A stretch of DNA of 64,000 nt from Hyparrhenia diplandra (lineage: Eukaryota > Streptophyta > Magnoliopsida > Poales > Poaceae): NCBI GenBank assembly GCA_015847255.1, contig JADLZK010008586.1, forward strand, positions 124,001-188,000. The letters are read 5' to 3'. The notes below the pieces were generated by a model. That model did not search any database. It saw nothing but the letters and a program-made list of their open reading frames with translations, and had not been told where the DNA came from. Positions 45,475 to 55,330 of this stretch are shown in pieces. A program made the position numbers and the translations under genes. Every line of letters starts with the position of its first letter. Within the stretch, counting starts at the first letter, position 1.

Positions 45475-46839
45475 TGTTGGTATTTGTTAAGTGCTAAAAG
45501 AATATGAAGATTCCGCAAGCGCACAGAATACCATTGTAGCTTTTCCCTAGGAGAGTATTCTAGAGTATCGTATCCACAGGGAAGCTTTGGTTAAAGAATC
45601 TAATAAGTCACATTCATGCATCTACTAACTTAGCAAACCACTAGACTAAAGTGAGGGGGTAAATGATATATGATAGGAGTTATGAGCAATACCACACATA
45701 AGAGAATTCTATGATAAATGTATAGCTAGCAAGTTGAGAGGACAACGGGAGAGATCAAGGTTCCTATGTACTTCTCTATTACTTAGGTTCTATGATAGCA
45801 ATTGCACTAATGCACTTTGGAGCAGCAGATCCGTCCCAACTCTCGAGAAAGACTGGGAAGAAGGTAGTTGGGAGAAGGCTGCCAAAAGCTCTACGAAACA
45901 CCAACCCGAACGTGGTGGATTACATAGGCCTATCAGGGCTGTCACCCCTGGGGCTACCACAACTATCCGTGGGATTGGGCGCAACCTCAGGTAACCTATA
46001 GCCTAGACACCATGTCTATACTATCGGTTACTACTCTAGCTACCATGAATAACTAGAGCCCTCAATACGAGCGGAGATCCCATGCAATAGCATAACAACT
46101 ATACTAACCATATATGAAAGACATGAAAGTGAATAGAGAAGATAAATATATGAATCATAAGTCTTACAAAGAAAGGATACAAGACATACCAAACTCTGTA
46201 GACATCTCCAGAACCGGAGTGTAGCTCCGCTCTCCCTAACTCTCTAGTTACTAATCTATTACATTGAAGAGTCTAGCCCTAATTCTCTAGTGGAGAGGTT
46301 GTCCTCACATTGGGACACCTTAATGACCAACAGGTCAAAAGATATGAGTGGAATGAATTAGGGTTTTACCCAGGGGTAAGTGGGTCTGTTTATATAGCCC
46401 TTGGCGATGAACGATGGACCTTGGATCAAACCGACCTTGAGCAACGGCGTAGATGCAACCTTAATGTCGGTAGTAAACCGCCATAGAAAGGAGAGGATGA
46501 CAGGTGGGACCCACCTGGCGGTCGCCAGGAACAGGGACGGCGACCGCCAGGACTCTGTGTCTTGGTGTCTTCTCCTTCCTCCTGGTGTCTTCTGGTGTCT
46601 TCTAGAATGTTTTAGTCCACTTTTCAGATTGAGTTGCCTCACGGTCAAGTCTTGTCATCGTATGGGATGCAAACTCTGGGTTTCTACCTGCTTTTATCTA
46701 TTTAATCCCTATAAAGATATAAATCATCAAAACTCGTGGAATTATGTTAGTAACGCCCCTAGTCTATGTTGATAATCATTTTAAGCCCTTATTTCATGTT
46801 TAGTTGACTATTAATATTATGCTATAATAGGTGTCAACA
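45475..46839 (-). repeat. 5' LTR of the nested Athila-like element
   Basis: 1365 bp, beginning TGTTGGTATTTG and ending GTGTCAACA. It lacks the insert present in its partner and so defines the empty site. Confidence 0.9.
46388..46397 (-). promoter_or_regulatory. TATA box in the 5' LTR of the nested element
   Basis: The minus strand reads CTATATAAAC. A closely matching site lies near 34073-34083 in the partner LTR. Confidence 0.5.
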
Positions 46840-47200
46840 CTACTGCAGTCTGGTTCCTCAGGCTGTCCCGGAAGAGGCCCCTCCTCGAGTGGGACGCGTT
46901 CACCCACCACCTGCGACGCGACTTCGGCCCCCCCATCATCACCGACACTACGGGGGAGTACGCGCCTCCTTCCCAGGAGGGCAAGCTGGATGACTACATC
47001 TCCGCCGAGAGCTATGCACTCGGCATGGATCTTGAGGGACGGCGCCACCGTGTCGGCCTCTTCGTTGGAGGCTGCGTGGCGCGCCGCCGCGATGCTCGAG
47101 TGGTTCGAGCCTCGTTTGATGGAGGAGGCCATCGACCTCGCCCGCCGCTACGACGACGACCGGACAGCGCGGCAGCGGCGGCCGCCGACGCCGACCGTGT
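46840..47200 (+). pseudogene. Gag, C-terminal part
   Basis: Continues gag from 33163: VWFLRLSRKRPLLEWDAFTH, then HLRRDFGPP and GKLDDYIS, the core of the retrotransposon gag domain. After a frame change comes EWFEPRLMEEAIDLARRYDD, matching the gag tail pattern of PxxLxEAIxLARxYE. No zinc knuckle or protease follows. Confidence 0.8.
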
Positions 47201-47230
47201 CGGCCACCTCGGCGTCGCCCGACATCGGCG

Positions 47231-48181
47231 GTGACATTGCCGCGGCCCACGGGCGACCGCATGCCGGTCGGCGGCGTCTTCTTGCGGCGATGGGCGACAT
47301 CGGCATGTGGCCCGGCGAGCGACATCATCGCTGAGCTACACCTAGGAACCACGACCAACAAGGAGCTCGGGATCATCGCCAACGCCATCGAGCTGCAGGC
47401 AACGGCGCCAGAGTGGAGCCTCCACTATGGTGTTGTGAGGTACTTCCACCGCTATTACCTCCCTGCTGCTTCAGAGCTCCTCCAGGACTTTCTACTCGAG
47501 GAGGGCGCCCCACTGCATGGCATCGCAGTGGGCTTCCACCTCCCCAACCGTCCAAGAGAAGACCAGGCGTTCCCAGCGAGCGTCCTCCTCCTGCAGGCGC
47601 GCCCAGACGACAGGATCGGCGACGCCATGGTCCTCCTCTTCGACAACAACGGCAACGTCTTCTTCATAGCGACAACGTCGCCCGTCCCGTGCACCGTGGG
47701 CTTGAGGAGCCCCCGGATGGGGCCGCCCATGCCGGCGCCTAGCGACCTCCTCTACGGCCGCCTCCTCGACTTCGCCTCGTTGCCACCTTCGTCGCTTTGA
47801 CATATGTTTTACAGACACATTCACACGAAGGTTACCGTGCCGACGACCTACGCCTACACGACTCCTCCAGAGACACGCCAGATGCTCGATCTCTCGGGCA
47901 CCCTCAGCGCCTCCGTCATGCGGCGTGCATGGGCGGAGCGCCCCTTCATGCAGCCACCGCTAAGCTATAAGTTCAGCGTCTACTTCGGCGGCCTGCACTT
48001 CGACTTCTCCTTCTCCGACAACGACGCCAGCATCTGCAACGACGACAACGACAAATCGGGCCCTCTCATCCTCTACCGGCCCCGGCATCGTCACCTCCCG
48101 ATCGGCATCCCCTTCACAACCACCGGTGGGTTGGGTGGCGCGATGGGCCAGCGCCGCCCCTCGTCGAACAGGGTGGGAAAA
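47231..48181 (+). other. Unrecognised open frame in the gag-bearing element
   Basis: A frame opens near 47231 and runs to a TGA at 47798-47800, then continues in the same frame to the 3' LTR. The first part (190 codons) includes YGVVRYFHRYYLPAASELLQ and GIAVGFHLPNRPREDQAF. The second includes PLSYKFSVYFGGLHFDFSFS and acidic Asp/Asn stretches. I recognise no retroviral enzyme or host domain. It occupies the place of pol. It could be a captured host fragment or a lineage-specific retroelement protein; the in-frame stop suggests decay or a base error. Confidence 0.55.
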
Positions 48182-48797
48182 TGTCATGAACCGGGATTGG
48201 GCCGGCCGGGATGGGCTAAAGGGCTGAACGGCCGCGGCCGGCCCCAAGGGGCCATGGCGCGCGGGGGAGGGCGCCGCCCCGCCGCCCGCCGCCGCCTCTC
48301 TCCCCTCCGCGTCCGACTACGCCGTCTTCAAGTTAGGATTATCTTAGGCTTTTTGGTGTGTAAAGGGAATATTCCAATCTATAAGGAAGACCCTTATTAG
48401 GAAATAAATAAATATTTCTTGTAAAAGGTATTCCAATCGTATAAGGAAACCTTATAGGAGATTACTTACATTACAAGTCTCACTAGCCGGGCTATATAAG
48501 CGAGAGGCATGTAATCTCTTTGGGGATAAGCAAGCAATAAAAATAGTCCCTATCTATCTCTCGCCCTTAACAACCGCCGCCTCCACCGCCACGCGCCGCC
48601 GCCCGCGCCGCGCCGCCGCCGCCGCACCGCACCACCGCCGCCCGCCGCCCTCCCCTCCCCCTCCGCCACGGCGCCCCCCTCCTCGCTTTTGCCGCGCCGC
48701 CGCCGTCGTCGAGAGACAGCCGCCCCTACGCCACCTTCACCGCTCCAACGGTCGTCGGTGGCGTGTCACGACCGCCCAATCTAACCGGTCTATGACA
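48182..48797 (+). repeat. 3' LTR of the gag-bearing element
   Basis: 616 bp, pairs with 31765-32426; ends in CA and is followed by TSD AATCT. The TATA box is at 48492-48500. Confidence 0.9.
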
Positions 48798-49056
48798 AAT
48801 CTGATCACAATTAGCTATTGAGGAGAATTAATTTATGCAAGTTAGAAACAGAGTTAGTAATGAAGAACTTAAATGTATGGAGCAGTATATACTCATTGAC
48901 ATAAAGATTATTTAATTTATGTTTAAACTCCAAGTTGAACCAATATCGAATAGAAATATTTAGATATGTTGGATGAGTGACAACTTCTAGTAATGTAATA
49001 AAACATATATAATAATTTATTTAAGAAAATCATTGGTAGATGATTTAATCCCTTTA
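48798..49056 (+). repeat. Tandem duplication unit 1, right part
   Basis: This continues unit 1 after the LTR element and matches 49242-49502 (AATCTGATCACAATTAGC...GATTTAATCCCTTT). Confidence 0.88.
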
Positions 49057-49505
49057 TTTTTAAATATATATTTAGTCAAAATTGTTTCTCGAGAAGCATA
49101 AGCGACAGATAATTAGTGTCGGAGGAAGTAACTTTCATGATACGTAATAAGTATCATTAGATTAATTATCAAACATACTAGAGGGATTCTGCGTGGGTAG
49201 GAAGGGGGTATTGTTAAAGGATTGAATTATAATCACTAAGAAATCTGATCACAATTAGCTATTGAGGATAATTACTTTATGCAAGTTAGACACGAGTTAG
49301 TAAATCTAAGAACTTAAATGTATGAAAAGCAGTATATACTCATTGACATAAAGATTATTTAATCTTATGTTTAAACTTCAAGTTGAACCAATATTGAATA
49401 GGAATATTCAGATATGTTGGATGGGTGACAACTTATGGTAATGTAATAAAACATATATAATAATTTATTTAAGAAAATCATTGGTAGATGATTTAATCCC
49501 TTTAA
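49057..49505 (+). repeat. Tandem duplication unit 2 with empty insertion site
   Basis: An uninterrupted ~449-bp copy of unit 1. A single AATCT at 49242-49246 marks where the LTR element landed in unit 1. Confidence 0.88.
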
Positions 49506-50114
49506 CCGTCTTTATCCTCGAGCGTTGTCGCGGGTATAAAGGAGAAATCTTAGAATATTACTATCACCCTCCTATTCTTTTTTTTTTTTTTCCCCTTTTT
49601 TCATTCTCTTTTTTTTTATTTTTTATTTTCTTGTATACCAACTATCATCAGTAGGGAGGCACCTGTAATTTTATCGAAATATATCCATATGAGATTTTTT
49701 TTTTGAAGGATTTATTAAAAGGAATTCAATGGTTGTAATCGAATTTAATTTAGTTTTTGGTTTGTGAGTTATAATATTTTTTTTTGTTAGTTTAAACAGT
49801 GAGGCCTCGCCACTGGATGTCATGGTCTTAGTAGGGGCTGCCGAGGTGGCATGCTTGCATGTCGAGAGAACTCTCTAGTGGAGGTTCTCTATATAGATGT
49901 AGTAGATTTTCATAATAAACCTAATTGAAGATATAGATATACATAATATCTTCTAAACTTAGTTAAACTTTAGATTCAGTTGACTCCAACGAGATTTGGA
50001 GAGAGGGAGTACTATAATGGTATAGTTATCGCGACTCGTGAGCCCCATTGAGCCGAGCTCGAATACCTACCTAGTCATGAAGGTTCGTCAACTGTCACTC
50101 ATTCTTATCATAAA
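49506..50114. other. AT-rich intergenic stretch
   Basis: No gene seen. Long T runs at 49570-49625. Confidence 0.6.
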
Positions 50115-50344
50115 CTCTTTTTTTGTCCCTAAATAACTGTCGTAAGTAGTGTGCGTGCTACAAATTTGACTCACTTTATAGAAAAATATGCAATATTTGT
50201 ATCTCCAAATAAATTTATAAAAAACTAATTTCAAAAATCTTTCTAATGATACTAATTATATACCATTAATATTTATTAATATACAAATAGTCAAAGTTAT
50301 TTTTCTAGAAGCGCAAAACGATAATTACTTAGAGACATAGGGAG
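50115..50344. mobile_element. Stowaway-type MITE
   Basis: Ends CTCTTTTTTTGTCCCTAAAT and TACTTAGAGACATAGGGAG are inverted and similar. It shares its interior with 56505-56738. The right end is followed by TA. Confidence 0.65.
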
Positions 50345-50468
50345 TACGTAGGCAACACTGCATCATCTCTCTGCTTGCATTAGCACTTGTGCCGTTCGGT
50401 TACACATGGAGAATTGCTATATGACGCGCACAATGCGCGCTTTCGGGGAAAAAAAACATCGTCCCTAT

Positions 50469-50712
50469 GGCCCTGTTTAGTTGGTGAAAAGGGAACTCAA
50501 AAAGTGCTACAGTACTGTCACATCAAATCTTTTTATGCATCAATGGAGCATTAAATGTAGGTAAATAAAAAAACTAATTGCATAGTTTGGCTGAAAAGTG
50601 CGAGACTAATCTTTTGAGCCTATTTAGTTCATGGTAGGACAATAATTACCAAATATAAATGAAAAGTGCTACAGTAGCCGAACCCAATATATTTCACTAA
50701 CTAAACACGCCC
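50469..50712. mobile_element. MITE with GGCCCTGTTTAGTTGGTGAA ends
   Basis: Inverted ends GGCCCTGTTTAGTTGGTGAA and TTTCACTAACTAAACACGCC; the interior shares CTACAGTA and GCATAGTTTGGCTGAAAAGTG with the elements at 17108 and 52588. TSD not resolved. Confidence 0.75.
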
Positions 50713-50773
50713 ACATGCAGATGTAAATTCACATGTTAAAAAGATCAAAATTCACCACAATATATGGAACTGG

Positions 50774-51422
50774 ACAAGAAGATTGCTATTATAGGATTTG
50801 AAACAATGGGCTTCGCTATTATAGGACTTCAATCATCGACTTCGCTAAAATGACCATTGAAATATTGGCACTTTGTTATACATGACATTTGGGTATTTTA
50901 ATCAATTTTCTCATCTAATCAATTTTCTCATCACAAATACATGTATTTTGTCATCTTGTGACCGTTTGAGATGAGAAAATTGATTAAAATACCCAAATGT
51001 CATGTAGAACAAAGTGCCAATGTTTCAAAGGTCATTTTAGCGAAGTCAACGATTGAAGTCATATAATAAGTCCTGTAATAGCAATTTTCTTGTCAAGGGG
51101 CTCATAGCACAATGGCAAAGGCCATTGGTTAGGGGGCTCCCACCCAGAGTTCAAATCCTGGGTGAGACACATTATCCTGAATTTATTTCAGGATTTCGGT
51201 CTTGCACATTAAGTGGTAGGCGACGCCCCCGTCGACAATGGAGGCGCTGTGGGGCGCTGTGGTGACTTTCGTGAACTTCAAGATTGCCGGCTCAGTCCTT
51301 GAAGGTGCTCATAGGGGTAGGGTTTGCGCGCACGTGTGTTCATAGGGGTGATTGTGCGTGCGTGTTGAGTGTGCGCATTGTATTGTGTGTAAAAAAAAAA
51401 AAAAAAAAATAGCAATTTTCTT
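50774..51422. mobile_element. Foldback MITE carrying a SINE in its right arm
   Basis: Left arm about 50774-50915 and right arm about 50970-51091 are nearly perfect inverted repeats (TTGATTAAAATACCCAAATG and its complement; AAGTCGATGATTGAAGTC). The SINE at 51092-51408 sits at the outer end of the right arm and duplicated 14 bp there. Confidence 0.85.
51092..51408 (+). mobile_element. tRNA-derived SINE with 14-bp TSD
   Basis: Flanked by ATAGCAATTTTCTT at 51078-51091 and 51409-51422. The 5' part has a box A-like TAGCACAATGGCAAAGG and box B GAGTTCAAATCCTGG, as in a tRNA. The tail is about 18 A. The body contains ATTAAGTGGTAGGCGACG. It is non-coding and would be mobilised by a LINE. Confidence 0.88.
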
Positions 51423-51465
51423 AAAACTTGTATTTTGGATGTCTTATGATCATAGAATCCCATGA

Positions 51466-51560
51466 CCGCTTGAAAGAGGTCATCCTTATAACCCCCAGCA
51501 TTTCTTGTGAAACATACCGCTTGAAAGAGTCCATCCTTGATAACCCCCAGCATTTCTTGT
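51466..51560 (+). repeat. ~50-bp tandem duplication
   Basis: Two copies of CCGCTTGAAAGAG(G)TCATCCTT followed by AACCCCCAGCATTTCTTG lie side by side, just before DUF6598 copy B. Confidence 0.8.
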
Positions 51561-51741
51561 AAAGACTTAAGCTATCTAGCTGAGCCATTAGTGCATCAGT
51601 CTCCTTCTAAATCGAGTGTACTTATCACAGACTATACTAGTAAGCTTAGCAAGCTTAGCACAATAGAGTTTACACATGGTCATATTTGCTGGTCCCTGTA
51701 GGCGTCAATAAGTGTGCAAATGATTAATGGGTCATGGCAAG

Positions 51742-51915
51742 TCAACCTGGAACTGGATTAACATCCTCATCCAATTAATCCAGTCCAAAAGAGATCCCAA
51801 CTAAAATAAAGCAGTGTCCAATCCAAACCACTTTGATGCGCATAATATCCATCCAAATCCATAGCAGATTAAACCGGTTTAAACTTTGGGTTATCCAAAT
51901 CCACTTCCAGGTTGG
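51742..51915. mobile_element. 174-bp hAT-like MITE with 8-bp TSD
   Basis: Ends TCAACCTGGAACTGGATT and AATCCACTTCCAGGTTGG are inverted. ATGGCAAG flanks both sides (51734-51741 and 51916-51923). Copy A of DUF6598 has the uninterrupted CATGGCAAGGTCACC. An 8-bp TSD points to the hAT superfamily. Confidence 0.9.
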
Positions 51916-51964
51916 ATGGCAAGGTCACCGCAGTGAAATTTTTGTTTGTACTGACAGCATCGGT

Positions 51965-52526
51965 GAGGAAGTCTTATTACTTGATTAATTCTGGAGGTGA
52001 GGACGTGCCTGTTACCGTTGACAACACGATCGAGCTTTCAAGGCGAGTTGTTTCCGTTGAGCACAAGGGGAAGTTGAAGGTTTTTGTCAGAGCGTGGCAG
52101 GGTAATGACTTAGTTGATGTGAAGATGAAAGATTTCACACCAAGGGATTTGGTAGAAGTTATGGTAGGCTTAACTTTGGCTTCTGTAAAATCAAAGTCAT
52201 TGTGGCTTGGTCACTTTTTGTTTGTTCATTACACTCCTACTTCATGAGGAAGTCTTATTACTTGATTAATTCTGGAGGTGAGGACGTGCCTGTTACCGTT
52301 GACAACACGATCGAGCTTTCAAGGCGAGTTGTTTCTGTTGAGCACAAGGGGAAGTTGAAGGTTTTTGTCAGAGCGTGGCAGGGTAATGACTTAGTTGATG
52401 TGAAGATGAAAGATTTCACACCAAGGGATTTGGTAGAAGTTATGGTAGGCTTAACTTTGGCTTCTGTAAAATCAAAGTCATTGTGGCTTGGTCACTTCAC
52501 TTGTTACTGTTCATTACACTCCTACT
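51965..52526 (+). repeat. 281-bp tandem duplication in DUF6598 copy B
   Basis: Units 51965-52245 and 52246-52526 both start GAGGAAGTCTTATTACTTGA and end near CTCCTACTTCA. They differ by a few substitutions and a short gap near the end. Confidence 0.92.
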
Positions 52527-52587
52527 TCAAGTTAACTCTAGTTATTTTTATTCTGGATATCGACTGTAAGTCTGGAACTGAAATCAA

Positions 52588-52831
52588 GGTGTGTTTAGTT
52601 GGTGAAATATTTTGGGTTGGGCTACTGTAGCACTTTTCGTTTGTATTTGATAATTATTATCTAATTATGGACTAACTAGGTTTAAAAGATTTGTCTCGCA
52701 CTTTTCAGTCAAACTATGCAATTTATTTTTTTGTTTACCTACATTTGGTGTCTCATGCATGCGTTAAAAGATTTGATGTGACAGGTGCTGTAACACTTTT
52801 TGGGTTAACTTTTCAACAACTAAACATGGCC
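52588..52831. mobile_element. 244-bp MITE with GGTGTGTTTAGTTGGTGAAA end
   Basis: Inverted ends GGTGTGTTTAGTTG and CAACTAAACATGGCC, flanked by TCAA on both sides (52584-52587 and 52832-52835). Copy A keeps the empty site GGAATCAATAGG. Related to 17108-17375 and 50469-50712. Confidence 0.85.
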
Positions 52832-53191
52832 TCAATCGGAGAGGAGGCTGGGATTAGATGGTTTTTTTAATTACAAAAAATAATTGTTTTTTTAGCTTTG
52901 GCTGGGATAAGGGATGGCGGCTGCAGAGGGTAATGGCGGAGAAGGAGATTGGGATTAAAGCCCATTAGTCTCTGGATATTGAAAAAAACTCCTCTACTCG
53001 GGGCTCTGGCACTGGCAGCAGCTTGGCTGTCATAAGGAAGGAATGGCACGCACGCAGCGCAAGCTCAAGCTGCACGCCAGAGCAGCAGTTGCCACTGATC
53101 AGGAGACAAATTTTGACAGCGACTAAACATCGCATGGAAGACATCTACTAACAATTGCATGGAAGACATCTGATCCATGTATCTTGATGAT

Positions 53192-53373
53192 TCTTATAAA
53201 AAAAAACTCGGTGAGGATTTTCAGACAATACCAAATATCCCATACAATTCTTGTGCCTCCCGCGGTAGTGCACGAGTAATAGTATTGCCTTTAATAAACA
53301 GTATAATACACGATCAAATTCGAATTATCATTGGTATTATTTTTTTTCCATTGCAACGCACGGGCATGATCAG
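53192..53373 (+). mobile_element. Small Helitron-like remnant
   Basis: It starts TCTTATAAAAAAA like the element at 28949 and ends TTGCAACGCACGGGCATGATCAG followed by T. The end is TCAG where CTAG is expected, so it may be decayed. Confidence 0.45.
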
Positions 53374-53663
53374 TGGTGAATCCAAAATACAAGATGCAGT
53401 AGCATACTATCTTGTTCTCTCTGGGCAGCAGCATGCAAGAAATCTTGGAATGGATGTTTCTGAACAGGAATAACAGAATATAATTAAGCAACTCCAATGA
53501 TAGAAGTGCAGGCTGCACATAGAAAGTATGCATGTATGCCGATGCACAGCCTCAGAACACACAATTCATTCAGATAACAAATATATTTCTAATAATCGAA
53601 CTAGGAGTTAAAATTTGCATTACAAATCTAATTGAACCAAGCCCACATAGAAAAATCCATCGG

Positions 53664-55290
53664 TTACAAATTACGAGTGATCCAGACATCAGACGGAAAT
53701 ATTCCGTACAACATTTCGTCAACATCGCAAAAGGGAATAGCACGGTCAAATTTTCTTGTTTCCAGGCTGTACCTCCTTACGCCTCCCCAAACAGGAAGTT
53801 TATTAAGGAAATCGGTTGCATCTAGGGTCATCCCAGGACCAGATAAATATATACATCGAGGTCGTATTCCACACAAATTCTTGGTGGGTAAGCATGCGGA
53901 GTGATTCAATCCAAGGAATAATGCATGATCCATCAAAACATTCTCCTCCTCTTGGACCACCACCATCTTGCGTGCATCTGAATCAAATTTACAGATTCTG
54001 AATTCAATACCATCCGGGTACCAAAGATCAAGACTCAGACCTGCACAAACCTGCAGGAGATCACCCCAAGGCGTCGACACCAGATGCCTAGTGATGAGAC
54101 GCAGCTGTCGGGGGGTTGCCGATGCAGCAACAACCACTTCCCTTGTTGCTCCATCATCCTCTCCATCAAGATGCCATTTTTCCACCGTCCCACGCACTGT
54201 CACCGTGTAGAAGCTCCCTTTGTGGTATACACAGTCGAGATACATATTGTCTTGACCCCGTACAGTTGAAGCCACTTGCCACTTTTTCTGGCCTGCCTTA
54301 ACAAACGAAAGACATCCAAAACCATTGTGGATGATCATTACGACATAGCCACTGCCTTTGGATGGACTGCAGGACAACACCGCCTTTTGGTAGAACCGTA
54401 TTGGAAAGGTATGCGCGTCATAGCATGTATGGCTTCTTCCATTGTAGAAGTGATCCAAGTTCCCTTCGCTACTATAGACGACCTCCATGCCTGGGAAATC
54501 TGTGACTGGTGGGAGGTCGATCCTGGCCATGGTGACAGGGTTGTAGAGCACAAGACTGGCATGGCTATTCGAGAAAATAAGCCACCCGTGAGAAGCTCCA
54601 CAACATGCAGCAAAGCAGCCCTTTGGAAAACTGACACCATAAGACTTGTCCTTGTCAACATCAGCAGGGTGGTACAGGTTGCATATCACGGCTGGGTTGC
54701 ACCTGCACCCTCTATGCACCTCCATATCCTCAAGGTGCTTGCCCCAAGACAAGATCCATGGTGTGGAGAAGGATGTGGAACTCCGGCAGCTGTGGCGGCA
54801 GCTCTCCATGTTGAGCAGACTGATGCGAAGGCAAGCGCTTGGGGAAGCTCAAGGCGTTGCAGGATGGTTAGGAGGATATCAATTGGGAGATCAGACCAAC
54901 TGGGGTTTGTAAAAGGTCGCCCTGCAATATAGCAAGCAAATATATTGCGAGTTACGTTAGTGATTCTGCGCTAGATTTGGAGTGTCAGAATTAGAACCGG
55001 AACTCTAATTAATGTTCTGGAAAATTGATCTGCGTCATGCAAACTGATAATATTTATGGATGAGTAAACGTCGATAAGAAAAGAACGACAATAAAACACT
55101 GATTTTGAAAGGATCGACAAATCTCGTCTAATATATGATGTATCCTTCTGAGCTTTGATATGCAAAGGTTGGCAGATTTACCGAAGGCGGCGTTGAGAAA
55201 CTCATTGCTGAGGGAGGAGGAATCGGGCTTAATTAGGATGCGAATCTGGAGGGGTTCCTCCCATACTCCTCGGTGCAAGAAATCAATCAA
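53664..55290 (-). CDS. F-box protein with DUF295 domain (one apparent frameshift)
   Basis: Likely substrate-recruiting subunit of an SCF ubiquitin ligase. Exon 1 (55290-55182) begins MIDFLHRGVWEE and ends NAAFG at a GGTAAA donor. The intron is 55181-54922 (acceptor ATTGCAG). Exon 2 opens RPFTNPSWSDLPIDILLTIL and QRLELPQALAFASVCSTWRA, the F-box. The DUF295 region starts TPWILSWGKHLE and includes CNLYHPADV, CCGASHGWLIFSN, LYNPVTMARIDLPPV, and near the end CIYLSGPG. The F-box and DUF295 parts are in different frames; one base is missing near 54773-54785, where restoring a C in GTTCCACA rejoins them. Total about 440 residues, normal for the family. The target is unknown. Confidence 0.88.
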
Positions 55291-55320
55291 GAGGTAAAGA
55301 CGAGAGGGAGAGGAGAAATC

Positions 55321-55330
55321 TATTATAGAG
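55321..55330 (-). promoter_or_regulatory. Possible TATA box of the F-box gene
   Basis: The minus strand reads CTATAATAG about 35 nt before the proposed ATG. This leaves almost no 5' leader, so either the true start lies downstream or this is not the TATA box. Confidence 0.25.

Larger units (their letters stand above)
33164..46839 (-). mobile_element. Non-autonomous Athila-like element nested in gag
   Basis: LTRs at 33164-36262 (3' LTR on the minus strand, enlarged by an insert) and 45475-46839 (5' LTR) begin TGTTGGTATTTG and end GTGTCAACA. The tRNA-Asp primer site is at 45451-45467 and the purine tract at 36263-36278. Flanks CTGCT and CTACT are a 5-bp TSD with one mismatch. The interior holds no gag or pol; it shares sequence blocks with the element at 1597-9530. 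A CACTA transposon and an LTR-like insert lie inside. Confidence 0.9.
31765..48797 (+). mobile_element. Gag-bearing LTR retrotransposon hosting nested elements
   Basis: LTRs at 31765-32426 and 48182-48797 both begin TGTCATGAACCGGGATTGGG, and the right one ends CTATGACA. Flanks are AATCT at 31760-31764 and 48798-48802. Plus-strand TATA boxes and an AGGGTGGGAAAA purine tract before the right LTR set the orientation. Without nested insertions it is about 3.4 kb: LTR, gag, an unrecognised reading frame, LTR. Protease, reverse transcriptase and integrase are missing, so it is non-autonomous. The element at 33164-46839 lies within gag. Confidence 0.9.
51557..52590 (+). pseudogene. DUF6598 copy B: 3' exon fragment, tandemly duplicated
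   Basis: Homologous to 24535-24988 plus the tail at 25860. It begins at AAGACTTAAGCTATC with no upstream exons, so it is a partial duplicate. A MITE (51742-51915) splits the QVINGSW-like region. Coding phrases: VTVDNTIELSRRVVSVEHKG, KLKVFVRAWQGNDLVDVKMK and DFTPRDLVEVMVGLTLASVK. GATTAATTCTGG in place of GATTCTGG adds 4 bp and breaks the frame in both tandem units. Here the T run after GAAAT and the KVFVRAW frame are intact, unlike copy A. Confidence 0.82.

Noticed and set aside
51092..51170. tRNA-like boxes as a tRNA gene
   Set aside because: The sequence continues into a SINE body with poly(A) tail and TSD; it is a tRNA-derived retroposon head.
54276..54932. A 218-codon plus-strand frame
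   Set aside because: It is antisense to the F-box/DUF295 gene, which has recognisable domains and an intron.
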